Shown here piece after piece: positions 50,615-61,445 of a stretch of DNA of 64,000 bases. The translations under genes and the position numbers were made by a program. Below the pieces are notes generated by a model. The model was not told the origin of the DNA, did not search any database, and was given only the letters and a program-made list of their open reading frames with translations. Source of the DNA: Strigamia acuminata (taxonomy: Eukaryota > Arthropoda > Chilopoda > Geophilomorpha > Linotaeniidae); NCBI GenBank assembly GCA_949358305.1, contig OX442318.1, forward strand, positions 8,046,501 through 8,110,500, written 5' to 3'. The stretch's first letter is position 1, and each line of letters opens with the position of its first letter.

Positions 50615-51635
50615 GCAGCTTATCACACCCATCCAAGTACTAACCAGACCCAATGCTGCTTAACTTCAGTTCTAATGGGAACAAGTGTTCAGCTTACATC
50701 CCCGCAATAGCTAAATCCAATCTCTGGTTCTAGCTATAGCAACGCAACATGAAATCAGATGACGATGACAAGGCATTGCCTTGGATGTTCCATAGTAGTT
50801 TATTTGCTATTCGGAGCACTCCTGCAGCTGATTGATCATTCCCGTATTGGTTTGCAATAGAATCAAAGAACCTCCCTAGCTCGATACAATCTGGCAGAAG
50901 AACCAAAGGGACATATCTTATCCAGCAAAGATATCGTTGTTTTTGTTCCATTTTCCTCTTGCATCAGATAAAAGTCTGCAAATAACAACCAGACTAATCA
51001 ATCACCCCAAACGGTGCATTGCAATAAGAAGAGAGAAATGAAAAAGAGTCTTTTCCCACAATAACGACTCCCGTGTTATCATTGTAAACCTCCAATTAAT
51101 TACACCAATCTGGCGTGGCACATGGGCTAATATAAACGTTAAGTGGGTGGGAAATTAGGTGAGTTGCAAGTACACATGTGTGTACAGCCCCCTCCGAGTT
51201 AATCATCAGCACCAGGCAATGTCACACCCATAACAATCCCTCTCGCATACAGCACGTCACGTACAATGTTTTGCTAACCCGTGACAAATGCTTTATTTAT
51301 CCGTTCAGTCAGGCAAACACGAGGTCCGGCTTCCAACAGATCTCCGAGACAAATGACCGCCGCAGAAAAGAACTCGGGGTCAACTCAAGAAATTTGGACC
51401 CGTAGTCTAGTAATATAAGACTGTGTCACATAAATAAAAATGAAATAAAGCCCTGGGCCAGCAGGGCTATTTCGTCAGGGACACATTGAGGCCCCAAAAT
51501 TAACTTTTTCCAGATTCAGAGAACTTAAAAATTTATGTCCTTTTAGGTCTGGGGCCTAAAAAAGTCCAAAACCAGTATAAAAACATAAAGCTGCACTTTC
51601 AAACCAACAATTTCAAGCAACAATCTTTCAAAGCG
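50615..51635. other. No gene recognised
   Basis: Ordinary DNA between arrays. Short frames on both strands lack motifs. Confidence 0.5.
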
Positions 51636-52398
51636 ACAATTAGGGTGTGATTCTATTGTTTCAGGGCAACAATTAGGGTGTGATTCTATTGTTTCAGGGC
51701 AACAATTAGGGTGTGATTCTATTGTTTCAGGGCAACAATTAGGGTGTGATTCTATTGTTTAAGGTGCAACAATTAGGGTGTGATTCTATTGTTTAAGGTG
51801 CAACAATTAGGGTGTGATTCTATTGTTTAAGGGCAACAATTAGGGAGTGATTCTATTGTTTCAGGGTAACAATTAGGGTGTGATTCTATTGTTTTAGGGC
51901 AACAATTAGGTGCGATTGTGATTCTATTGTTCTAGGGCAACAATTAAGGTGCGATTGTGATTCTATTGTTTTAGGGCAACAATTAGGGTGTGATTATATT
52001 GTTTCAGGACATCAATTAGGGCGTGATTCTATTGTTTCATCAGGGCAAACATTTGGGTGAAATTGTATTGTTTCATCAGAGCAAAAATTAGGGTGTGATT
52101 CTATTGTTTTAGGGCAAAAATTAGGGTGTGTTTCTATTGTTTTAGGGCAATAATTAGGGTGCGATTGTGATTCTATTGTTTTAGGGCAACAATTAGGGTT
52201 CGATTGTGATTCTATTGTTTCACGGCAACAATTAGGGTGAAGTGTATTGTTTCATCAGGGCAACAATTAGGGTGTGAATCTATTGTTTCAGGGCAACAGT
52301 TAGGGTATGAATGATTCTTTTGTTTCAGGGCAATAATCTAAGCTATCTTCTATTGTTTCAGAACAATAATTAGGGTGCATTTCCATTGTTTTAAAGCC
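51636..52398. repeat. About 32-bp minisatellite, CAATTAGGGTGTGATTCTAT
   Basis: Some 23 units, each CAATTAGGGTGTGATTCTAT followed by TGTTTCAGGGCAA. Variants carry an inserted GCGATTG or TCATCAGGG. Identity is highest at the left and decays to the right, a typical gradient for a growing minisatellite. Confidence 0.95.
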
Positions 52399-53554
52399 AC
52401 AGACTACATCTGTGAAAAATAAAGTGTTTATTCTTTTCCGGTGGGGCCCAACTCAGACTTTAGACTTGTATATGATCTAGTTTTTGCCTCTTGGTTGTTA
52501 ACAAGTGGCAGAAATCTGTTTTGCAGCGATGACTTACCAGATAAAAGCGAATCGATTGCCCTTACAAGACACACCATTATCTTATTATCATCTTATTACT
52601 GTGTGAAACTAATTGCTAATAAGCGAGAAGAGAAGAACAAACCATACTGTTTACTTCTCTCTCACCCATCTGTTTTCGACTCGCTCGCAATCAATTAAGA
52701 GAAAAAGTCTAATTAACGATGACAAAACGAGGGCGAAATAGCAGCAAAAACCATTCGCCTTGCAACTTAACATGCTTTTTCTTTCCCACAGACCGAATAA
52801 ATTTCCCAATTGATTTTAATTTAATTTTAAAATTAATTTTTATTCCGCGCCGTAACAACGGTGATAAATCGTGGCCATTATATGGACCCACTCAGACATG
52901 AGCAAACAAATAAAAAGGAAACGCGTGAAACTCGTATACACGCACATAAAGCAGAGTGGAAATGCCAGAAAAAGTCAATCCGGAAATTGTTCTTGTGTAA
53001 ACACACAACTCGTCTCGTCCTTCGTTTCTCTCTATTGCACTAAGTCTGTAATAACTTTTCCACCTTAATTGATAGTTGGCTCCATTTGGGTGTCTATTAG
53101 AGGGGCGAGGGGTGTGTGCTGATAAATGAGCCCATTATCACCAACTCCCACTGAGTGAATGCGGGGTGGTTACCACTTTGTAGCACAATTTATATTTATA
53201 ATAATTCCAAACCTTAGGATTTGTGTGTATTATGCACCGAGTACCGCCATAAACATGGATTTGCACGGCGCACAAAATGCCCACCTGGTGAAAATTAATT
53301 AAATTTAATGTTTTATGTTCGATAAATAATTTCTCTTTTAAAAATTCATAAAACCGCTAGGCCAATCTTCCAATTGCAACCCACAAGTCTCTTTTCGGGC
53401 TTGCGTAAATGTTGCAAACGGTTCGTGTAATCTTGTTTCGACTAATTGTATTTTAGACGAAACGGGAATTCCCGTTACACCTAAAATAAAATACAAAATA
53501 AAAATACAATATCGATTTTTCCATTTTTTCTTTCGATTTTAGCCGGTTTTTACA
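52399..53554. other. No gene recognised
   Basis: No repeat or coding signal beyond background. A foldback of TCGACTAATTGTATTTTAGACGA type lies near 53440-53460. Confidence 0.45.
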
Positions 53555-53885
53555 CTTCTTAAATCCGATATTACACCTTTCACACTTTTTCAACCAAATA
53601 TTTCATGTTTTTACACTTTTTCAACCAAAATTTCATGTTTTTACACTTTTTCAACCAAATATTTCATGTTTTTACACTTTTTAAACCCAATATTACATGT
53701 TTTACACTTTTTAAACCACATATTACATGTTTTTACATTTTTTAAACCAAATATTTCATGTTTTTACACTTTTTAAACCCAATATTACATGTTTTTACAC
53801 TTTTTAAACCACATATTACATGTTTTTACACTTTTTCAACCAAATATTACATGTTTTGACACTTTGTAAACCCGATATAACACTA
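53555..53885. repeat. About 31-bp minisatellite, ACATGTTTTTACACTTTTTA
   Basis: About ten units of ACATGTTTTTACACTTTTTA followed by AACCAAATATT. Two sub-variants (CAACCAAATATTTC and AAACCCAATATTAC) alternate, suggesting a higher-order dimer in the middle. Confidence 0.93.
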
Positions 53886-55055
53886 ATGAGGTCAAAACAA
53901 AGCCTCTGATAAGGCCTAATCAAAACAAAACAAAAATATCTATTTTTTTTCCCCCGTGTTTTTTTCTTCTTTCTTTTCCACATTTTTTTTTACTGCCATT
54001 CGGTTCGGCTGCTTAAAAATCCATTCATTCATTCACGCCGATTTGGATTTGATAATAATTGAATGTAGCCATAGTGTTCTGCATGGCAGCGCCAACCGGT
54101 TTGAAATCAGTTCTCACTCGAGGCTGTCAGTCGCTTACATTACATCTAAGCCACATTAAGCGACAAAGGGATATTACAGCCTCATTTGAGCCGCAATTGG
54201 AGTTACCAGCCTCATTTTCTCTCCCAATGTGCATTTTCATGTTTGATCCACTCTCTTAGCCGTCAACACGACTTAGCTTTGCCAGTAACGCACACACCAC
54301 ACACGAGAGAGAAATTAAGACATCGATGCTATGCTTTTAAAATGTCAGTTGGGAGGGAATTACACGCAGTCTAATTGCACCTTCTCACAGAAAACCCCCC
54401 CAAAAAAATACAATAAAATAAAAATAAAATAAAAAAAATAAATAAAAAACACCGGAAATCAGTCCACACTACACAGTAAACTTAACAGTGGCATAAAATG
54501 CATGGATTCTAATGACAACACCCGTTTCAGCTGCTTGCTTCCAATCTAAAAGCAGTAACTGCACCCAATTAAATCTGATTTCTCCTTAAGAGCAAAACCT
54601 TAAGGGACAAATATTACTGGCTAATGAGATTTCCCACCGACCAGACACCATTTACTTGCTCTTTCTTTCGAAAACTCCGCTTTTGCGTGCCAAAAATCGA
54701 TGATAAGGAGTGAGGAGCAGAAAAAGCGAGGCAACCAACGGCAGCATCTTCTTCAAACTGCACTTCAAATTCCATACTGTTTAGGGCAATTTCTCCCAAC
54801 TACAAAACGATCTTGTAAAACAAGCTAGTTGTCTGCATTCGGCTCTTATTAAAGTGCCACGCGTCCCCAAGTGGTTCACTTTAATTTTGGCAAAGCAGCG
54901 CATTTTTATACCCATATTGCTTCTTTTAGTGTCGTCTTAAAAAAAAAAGATGGAGTGAAAAATCTAATTGTTTCTTTCACCCGATCAAATAAAACACCGT
55001 CAACTAAACTACGTCAAGAAAAATGTGCAATGGGTGTTGCCGATAATCGATCCGA
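53886..55055. other. No gene recognised
   Basis: AT-rich DNA with an A/T run at 54400-54450. Confidence 0.5.
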
Positions 55056-55056
55056 C

Positions 55057-55160
55057 TAGTGTTGACCTATATCGGATATCGGCCAATATTTCATTGCGTG
55101 TGTAACCGGTCAAAGTCAGGTTCATACTCGGCCCTACACAACACCCACGAGCACTCGACA
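55057..55160. mobile_element. hAT-like/family G composite, truncated
   Basis: TAGTGTTGACCTATATCGG and then GATATCGGCC, AACCGGTCAAAG are hAT-like family words. Directly after them TCAGGTTCATACT and CACAACACC resemble the start of the nested family G element at 50172. No right end is found. Confidence 0.5.
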
Positions 55161-55163
55161 TTA

Positions 55164-55222
55164 CAGTTGAAACTCTTTATAACGAATCGCGATATAACGA
55201 ATTATCGATATAACGAATAGAA
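55164..55222. mobile_element. CTCGTTATAACGAA-type MITE, left half only
   Basis: CAGTTGAAACTCTTTATAAC followed by CGATATAACGAATTATCG matches the left half of the element at 61262. It is preceded by TA at 55162-55163. Confidence 0.75.
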
Positions 55223-55806
55223 TGCGACTGCATACGATGGTTAATTCAAATTCATTTTCACTTTATCTACCTATGTGCTTGATCCTGATTGGTCGGTACA
55301 ATATACGTTTAGGTGGCCTAAGTGGTACAAAAAAAATTTAATTTTGTTTTTGCAAACTTGCTTGATTGTGGCAGAGGTGTGGGCGGTTAAGCCGGGTAAT
55401 TTGCATGGCTGTTTCTTCATTTTCCAACCTATTCGAGGCATTAGACGGCTTTCTATGCGCGTTGCATGTTTTTTTTACAGCGCTGGCTTAAAGTATTCAC
55501 ATCAGAAGTAACATTATCTTGCTCGATATACAAAAACCAGGCATAAATTACCGCAAATGGCCAAATACATTGTTTGCGGGGCCCGATTTAGACCAAATTA
55601 AATATCAGCCAAGTACGCTATTAGAAATATTACCGCACAGAACCAACAGAACACTCGACACTTTCGCGCCGATGATTTCTACTCGCATACATGTGCAGAC
55701 GATGAAAGTTGCAACAAGATAGCGTTATATCTAGTTTGCACCATTCATTACCGTTTTCTAGTACCAAACCGAGCAAAATTAATGATGAATTTGGACAGGT
55801 GTGTCC

Positions 55807-56114
55807 TAGACTTTGACTGATATCGATATTTTGCAGTATCGCCGAGACCGATAATCGGCAATCGAATATCGGCCGATACCAATACCTGCGCCAATATTAA
55901 AATTAAAATGTCCGAACACCCCCCCCCCCCTCCCCAAAATGAAAATAATAAAATTAAAATTACGTTTATTAATTTATTTTATGTTTTAGTCTAAAATGAT
56001 ACGTTTTAGAAACGTGGCAATATCGGTATCGGCCACGCAAAAAAATATTGGATCCGATATCGGTGAATACCGAAATATCGGCCAATAGCCGATACCGGTA
56101 CCGGTCAAAGTCTA
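55807..56114. mobile_element. hAT-like MITE, second copy, no nested element
   Basis: Begins TAGACTTTGACTGATATCG and ends GATACCGGTACCGGTCAAAG then TCTA. The two ends are inverted repeats. The flanking octamers GTGTGTCC and GATTATAT differ, so the duplication has decayed or the copy is recombinant. A run of 12 C lies at its centre. Confidence 0.82.
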
Positions 56115-56350
56115 GATTATATTATCAAAGGATAATGCATAATCTGTGGCAAATGCAGAAAAGAATGCAGGTACCAAGGGTACAATTAGTTCTTCCAGTG
56201 ACAAAATCCCATCATAAAGTGTAACTCTGGACAAGGCATTGTTGACATCTCTTCTGTAACGGATGAAGAAATCTTCCTCTTGCAATTTCACTGCCCATCG
56301 CACCAATCGTCAAGTTGGGTTTTCACGAGTCACGAGCCAATAATTTATGG
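56112..56350 (-). pseudogene. Ty3/gypsy pol remnant (RNase H region)
   Basis: Read on the minus strand, the segment gives TRENPT, a stop, then RLVRWAVKLQEEDFFIRYRR and, a few residues on, NALSRV. This is the characteristic end of the Ty3/gypsy RNase H domain, where an ARWxLxLQEYDF-like block is followed by a degenerate ADALSR box. The in-frame TGA (about 56310-56312) and the short length show it is dead. No LTRs, protease or integrase were seen nearby, so only a fragment survives. It lies directly beside the hAT-like element that ends at 56114. Confidence 0.72.
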
Positions 56351-59300
56351 CCACATCATACGATTGCCAGTCACAAGAAAAGTTTTAATAAATAAAATGC
56401 AATTCTTGTTGTTGCTACGAACAAGTATTGATCAAGCAATGATTAAACAATCAAACTCACTGAACTGCCTCCATGTGTACATACCTGCAAACTTTCCTTA
56501 ACATACTGTTATTGGAAAATCTTCAGGGACGTGTAGGATAGCCTAAGCCTGGCCCCTAAAACAATTGCGTCATTAAATTTTCAATATGTCTAATAGAAAA
56601 AATGGGTCTCATTAGGGGTGGACACAACCCATTAACAACAAACTCCCCACTGGGAAATCAAATGAGAAACCCTATGAATTCATCATCTTAATGTCCCTTG
56701 GAAAAATTACTTTCACTCATACATCATTAAACATTTGTCAACTAAGGCTGACACTCAGAAATATTGGCTCAAAAACATTCTTTTTTCACATCAAGTATCA
56801 ACCCACAAAAGTGATAGACATTTTGATCCCTCTTTCTTTACCAAATTCCCCTATTCAATATCTAGGTAAAGGGGGGGAAAAAAAAGCTCTTTGCTCTTCC
56901 TTACTCAATCTCACATTTTTTTTACATCAAAGTAAAATATGCCGCCAATCTGGCTCAAAACAAACCCAAAAAAATGTCTTAACTTGACCATTGCTACCAG
57001 AACAACCTTGTAAGAGGATTAGATTTGAAGGTGGGGAGGGGGGTTAAAAAATACAAACATTTTAAATTTCTTTATTTCCTTCTTCATCTAATGAAAGAAT
57101 GAAAAGTCAACATCGTATATTTGTTTGAGGCAGTTATGACCCTGTACATCTTGCAACCATGCAAACACACACAAAAGTATCGATCTTTTTGCCAAACAGC
57201 TGACAGTCTTATGCGTTCCATTACTCTAGCCGCAATGATATATTTAACGTTAATATTTGAAAATAAAGGTACGCTGCTCGCGAGATCTATATAACTGCGT
57301 GAATTAATGTGAATTGCAGGACACGTCGAACATCAACAATTCAAACGCGCGTTGCCGGTCCTTGGTTTTTCTTTCGCAATCGCGATTTTCGTTAAGGTCG
57401 GATTGAAAGAATTGCGATCGGGGAAAACTCTATTATGTACATATACAATGATAAAATTCCTTTCCCCTGACATCGGAGTAAGAACAATTGAATTTCTATA
57501 CCTCCAATTCCATCAATTCTTTTTGCCAACAAAGGAATGCACCCGCAAACTCAGTCAATGTCAGAAAGAGAATTATTGCAGCATCTTGGAAAAAATAAGT
57601 TCCGTCTCATCTATAATTTTGCTTTTTCTTTTCTTGAATCAAACATAAGCTTTTTATCCATCAGCTTTAGAAAACGTGCAACTTTCCTCCATGACTAAGC
57701 CTGACTCCTTCAAGCTGCCAACTCACTCTGATTGGGCAACTAACATTTTCAATAAAAGACCCCCTTCTGTAGATCACTTGAGAAAATGACATTTTCGAAT
57801 ATTGATTTTTTTATTTTTTATTTCGCTCTTTCTCAATCCAAACCCAACCCAAATAAAACGCATTAAATGTCACTCCAATTCAAACCCAGCTCCACTTTAC
57901 ACTGCTCAAACCAAAACAAATCCTAATTTCAGACTAAAAATCACACCAATCATTCATTGGTCACTGCCCACATACAAAATTCACTTCCCACCCCCTTGGA
58001 ATCAAATAATAGTTGCAAGATGAAACCAGCTTTGTAAAAATTACTAAGGAGCAAGCAAAGCCCTTTTGCAGACCTTTTCCAATACTGATGGGATTGGCAA
58101 AGAAAACCCCCTTGTAGATTGAGGATCAAGAGACAGCAAAGAGAGCACAAAAAAAATACAAGACCAAGGTTGTATCTCAGCAAACCAGGCCCAAATCCTC
58201 CAACACTTGTGAGCAAATAACGCCAAACTTTAATTTATAGTAATAAAAATTTGAAATTTACCAAAAAATTGAGATGTGTTGATAGAAAAAGCTTGTTAGA
58301 GCGACCAATTAAGTGTATCTGCTCTCGAAATCAAGTTGCATTTGCCAAGTGTGCAAAAAGTTGATACTGTCGACATTTACACTGACATTATGAGAAGGCG
58401 ACAGCTTGGCCGAGTTACTGTCATTGCTGTGCGCGAGGATCCTAGGGGACACATTGCGAAAGATGCTGCGAATGAGATGCAAGGTGGGAAATGAAAGGAA
58501 AAAAGAGACTTATCTGGTTGAGTGTGTCTTCTCTTGTGAGATCAACACACTAGATAAAGGAACGTGTTCAAAATGCTGACATGAGCAACCAAAAAAGAAA
58601 GAAAAAAAAATTAGACAACAACAAACGTCTATCCAAGATGAATTTTCGCCTCAAAATGGAAGAGCAGCTGTCAAAGTTGGAGCCTTTAATTAAATGGAAA
58701 AATGTTTTGTCATTAGTGCAAGAGCAATCTTTTTTTATTTTTATTTTTTTATTTTTTCTAATTCAAGTGGAGTAGTTCATAAAAAAATAATTACCTTCAA
58801 TTCGGAATAGAGAAAATTCTTTTCATGAAATGCGGCAAATATACTCGGATTACTCGTGCATTTGCATATTGTTTTCAAGACCTTTAGGGAATGTGCTTAT
58901 ATTTCAATTGTATTATTCAGTGTCCATTTCAGAGTGAACTTATTAATTTCAATAATTTACCATGGAAAACGCCTTAGAAACATGACTCTGATGTAATTAT
59001 GTCATATTGTAACATATTTCTAGAACGGGAGCTACCTAATGGCGCTACCGAAGGCAAAATCCAAATTAGTGCCGCTTTCCTGCATCTATACTCTTGTTGA
59101 ACTCAAAAAGGGCGCTAAATCCCATTGGTCTAGCCATTTTACTGGTGTAGTGATCCAAAAAAATAGACCAAAACACCAGAATTGCATTACAATGTGTAGA
59201 CATTGTAATCGATTGCCTAGGTAACGGCCAAGATTTCAGAATTATATGCTTTCCAGACAAAGCAACCAATAAACAGAACAAACATGAGTTTTACATTTAT

Positions 59301-59937
59301 ATGTGCATAAAACTATATTTCATAAATGGAAATAACATTTTTTAATAAGAAAAATCAAAATTATATTAACTTAAATATAACTGATTAATTTATTCTTCGA
59401 ACTACACAGGTGGCGCTGCCGACACAGAGCGTCACCAAAGATTGAGAGACACTCCAAGAGTGGAACTAAAAAAAATGATTGATCCCATCTGCGTCGATCT
59501 CATTTTAATGCCACGTGGCATCTGACATCACGTAGATTTTAATTTAGTCGGCAATTAGTACTTGCATTATTCGATTCCAAAAGCGCTTCTCGACCTACTG
59601 GTCATCGTCAGTGGAATTACGACCTTAAATAGCATCACGTTTTAGGGATTCATTGGAAATTGCTTACACGAGTGCAAATGCACTGGGACCTACTTACATT
59701 TACATGACTCCATGTAAATTCCACGTGCAAGTGCAATCGGCAGAGGTGACCTGCTTGTTTTATTATTAAAACCACTATTCAATCTTGTAAAAGCACAAAT
59801 GGCCCAAGAGCCTCAAAATAGTTTTAGCTGGATGTTTGAAAGTGCACTCGGGGCCCCAAATCATGCAAACACCGAAGGACCCAAATTCTATTAACCGATG
59901 CCGAACACTGTACAATAAACTTTGGTTTATTTACTGC
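56351..59937. other. No gene recognised; diverged family T relative
   Basis: Positions about 59120-59280 share GTGTAGTGATCCAAAAAAAT-like and GCTTTCCAGACAAAGCAACC words with the element at 14307. Frames at 57352-57648 and elsewhere carry no motif. Confidence 0.5.
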
Positions 59938-59943
59938 AATAAG

Positions 59944-60000
59944 TTGGACAACCCTTAAATAACATCATTTATTTGTTGATGTTATACAATTGTGCAAAAA
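59944..60000 (+). repeat. TTGGACAAGTCATAAGTAAC dispersed repeat, copy next to spt4
   Basis: TTGGACAACCCTTAAATAAC followed by ATCATTTATTTGTTGATG and TACAATTGTGCA. Other copies are at 24694, 32551, 42703 and 48487, all in the same orientation. This one ends about 160 bases before the spt4 start. Confidence 0.75.
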
Positions 60001-60078
60001 TTTTTATGTAAAAGTAAAAAATAAAAAAATTTCAAATTTTCTTAATTTTCCACCATTACGTCGCACGCACGTTCATAC

Positions 60079-60123
60079 TTGGTCCGTCACGACGACGTGA
60101 CATCTCTTTTATGTATTTAAGCG
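60079..60123 (+). promoter_or_regulatory. Putative core promoter of spt4
   Basis: A CG-containing imperfect palindrome with CGTCACG and GACGTGAC halves (about 60085-60102, CRE/ATF-like) is followed by TATTTAA at 60114-60120. A TATA-directed start would fall near 60145-60150. That is downstream of the ATG at 60124 and just upstream of the ATG at 60160, giving a very short 5' UTR. This is positional inference only. Confidence 0.4.
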
Positions 60124-60159
60124 ATGTTGGATCGTCTAAGTTTTTATTTTGGTGCGAAC

Positions 60160-60549
60160 ATGTCTATCGAGAGCATTCCGAACGATTTGCGAAATTTGAG
60201 GGCTTGTTTGCTGTGTTCGATGGTCAAGGCATTTGAGCAATTCAAATGTGACGGCTGCGATAACTGCGAAGAATATTTGGGCATGAAAGGCAATAGAGAT
60301 TTGGTTTACGAGTGTACTTCGTCTAATTTCGAAGGATTAATCGCGGTTATGGATCCCGACGACAGTTGGGTGTGCAAATGGCAGCGGATAAGTCGCTACA
60401 CCAAAGGTGTTTACGCGATTTGTGTGTCGGGACGACTTCCCGCCGGGATAGTACGAGAACTAAAAAGTTGTGGGATCACGTATAGATCACGTGGGGATCC
60501 CGTAGCTAGATTGCGTAAAATTTACGCGCGCAGAAGAAACAAAATTTAA
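60160..60549 (+). CDS. spt4: Spt4, small subunit of DSIF (SUPT4H-like), intronless
   Basis: Encodes a 129-residue protein recognisable along its length as Spt4. With Spt5, Spt4 forms DSIF, which binds RNA polymerase II in the nucleus and controls promoter-proximal pausing and processive elongation. The N-terminal zinc ribbon is intact: Cys16 and Cys19 in RACLLCS, Cys33 and Cys36 in CDGCDNC. The conserved [22 protein letters not shown] and [12 protein letters not shown] blocks follow, then [16 protein letters not shown]. The family is usually about 115-120 residues; this copy adds a basic tail ending in ARRRNKI. An upstream in-frame ATG at 60124 would add 12 non-conserved residues. The ATG at 60160 is preferred because it aligns with the family start, has A at -3, and a TATA-like box sits at 60114. 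The reading frame has no intron, frameshift or internal stop. It could be an ancestrally intronless gene or an intact retrogene; no poly(A) remnant or target duplication was seen, so the choice is open. Confidence 0.93.
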   Translation: MSIESIPNDLRNLRACLLCSMVKAFEQFKCDGCDNCEEYLGMKGNRDLVYECTSSNFEGLIAVMDPDDSWVCKWQRISRYTKGVYAICVSGRLPAGIVRELKSCGITYRSRGDPVARLRKIYARRRNKI

Positions 60550-60770
60550 ATTTCGCGCATTGTTCTATCAGTTATTTTACCTGTTCTATTTTGGTTCGAT
60601 GTGTTTGCTTTCATTTCTCGAGATTGGTTCGTTGAAGGGGAACAAGCAATATGTCTATAATATCATCAAATTTAAATGCCAGTCATTAAAACTTTTACGA
60701 CTTTAAATCTTTCCTACTAAATGGATCGGCGTTATTACACTTAACCGACAACAAATCTCTTAAAACTTTC

Positions 60771-60776
60771 AATAAA
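60771..60776 (+). promoter_or_regulatory. AATAAA polyadenylation signal, spt4
   Basis: A canonical AATAAA lies about 220 bases after the spt4 stop codon in otherwise featureless 3' DNA. It fits a 3' UTR of ordinary length. There is no long A-run just beyond it, as would be expected of a young processed pseudogene. Confidence 0.5.
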
Positions 60777-61261
60777 ATTGGATAAAATTTGCTTTGCTAC
60801 ATGAAATCTGTGCAAATATTTGCACTTGCTAAAATCTTGACATTTTTCTTCATCAAATCTTTTTTCTTTTTTTTTTCTGTGGGAGAATTTCAACACGCAA
60901 AATTTTTTTTTGAAAAAAAATCTTAACTTGTCAACAGAGTAGAAGAAAATTAGTCAAAGTAAAAAATCTTTTTACATATTTTACTTCTCAACATTCATTC
61001 TTAAAAAAAAAGTGTTAAATGATTAATTACCCAGTGTGACACTCCATTTCCCTTCCCTAAATTAAGTCTGAGATCCAAAGACAATGGAAACAATGCGTGT
61101 AATGAAATCTGCACAAATTGTGCTCATAAATTTCACTGGTGGGTGTTTCAAAAATTCAAATCAAACCCCGTACTTTCTTCAAAAATTAAAAAACACAAAT
61201 AAAAAAATTACAGACAATCAGCCCCTGACTTCGCTCCACAAAAACAGAGTTTTAAGTGATA
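60777..61261. other. Downstream of spt4, no gene recognised
   Basis: T- and A-rich runs; no repeat family or coding signal supported. Confidence 0.5.
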
Positions 61262-61445
61262 CAGTCAAAACTTTTTATAACGAATCGCGATACAACGAAT
61301 TATCGATATAACGAATATCTAAAAATGGCTGGTTTGGTTAGCTGGCCATAGAACACCATGTTGAAAAATTTCTATATAACGAATTCTCGTTATAACGAAT
61401 CGATTTTTTGGGTCCCTTGCGATTCGTTATGAAGAGTTTCGACTG
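61262..61445. mobile_element. CTCGTTATAACGAA-type MITE, short complete copy
   Basis: A 184-bp element with ends CAGTCAAAACTTTTTATAAC and the complement of CGTTATGAAGAGTTTCGACTG. The central GGCTGGTTTGGTTAGCTGGC block matches GGCCAACC words in the longer copies. Flanked by TA at the left and TT at the right, a one-base decayed TA duplication. Confidence 0.85.
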
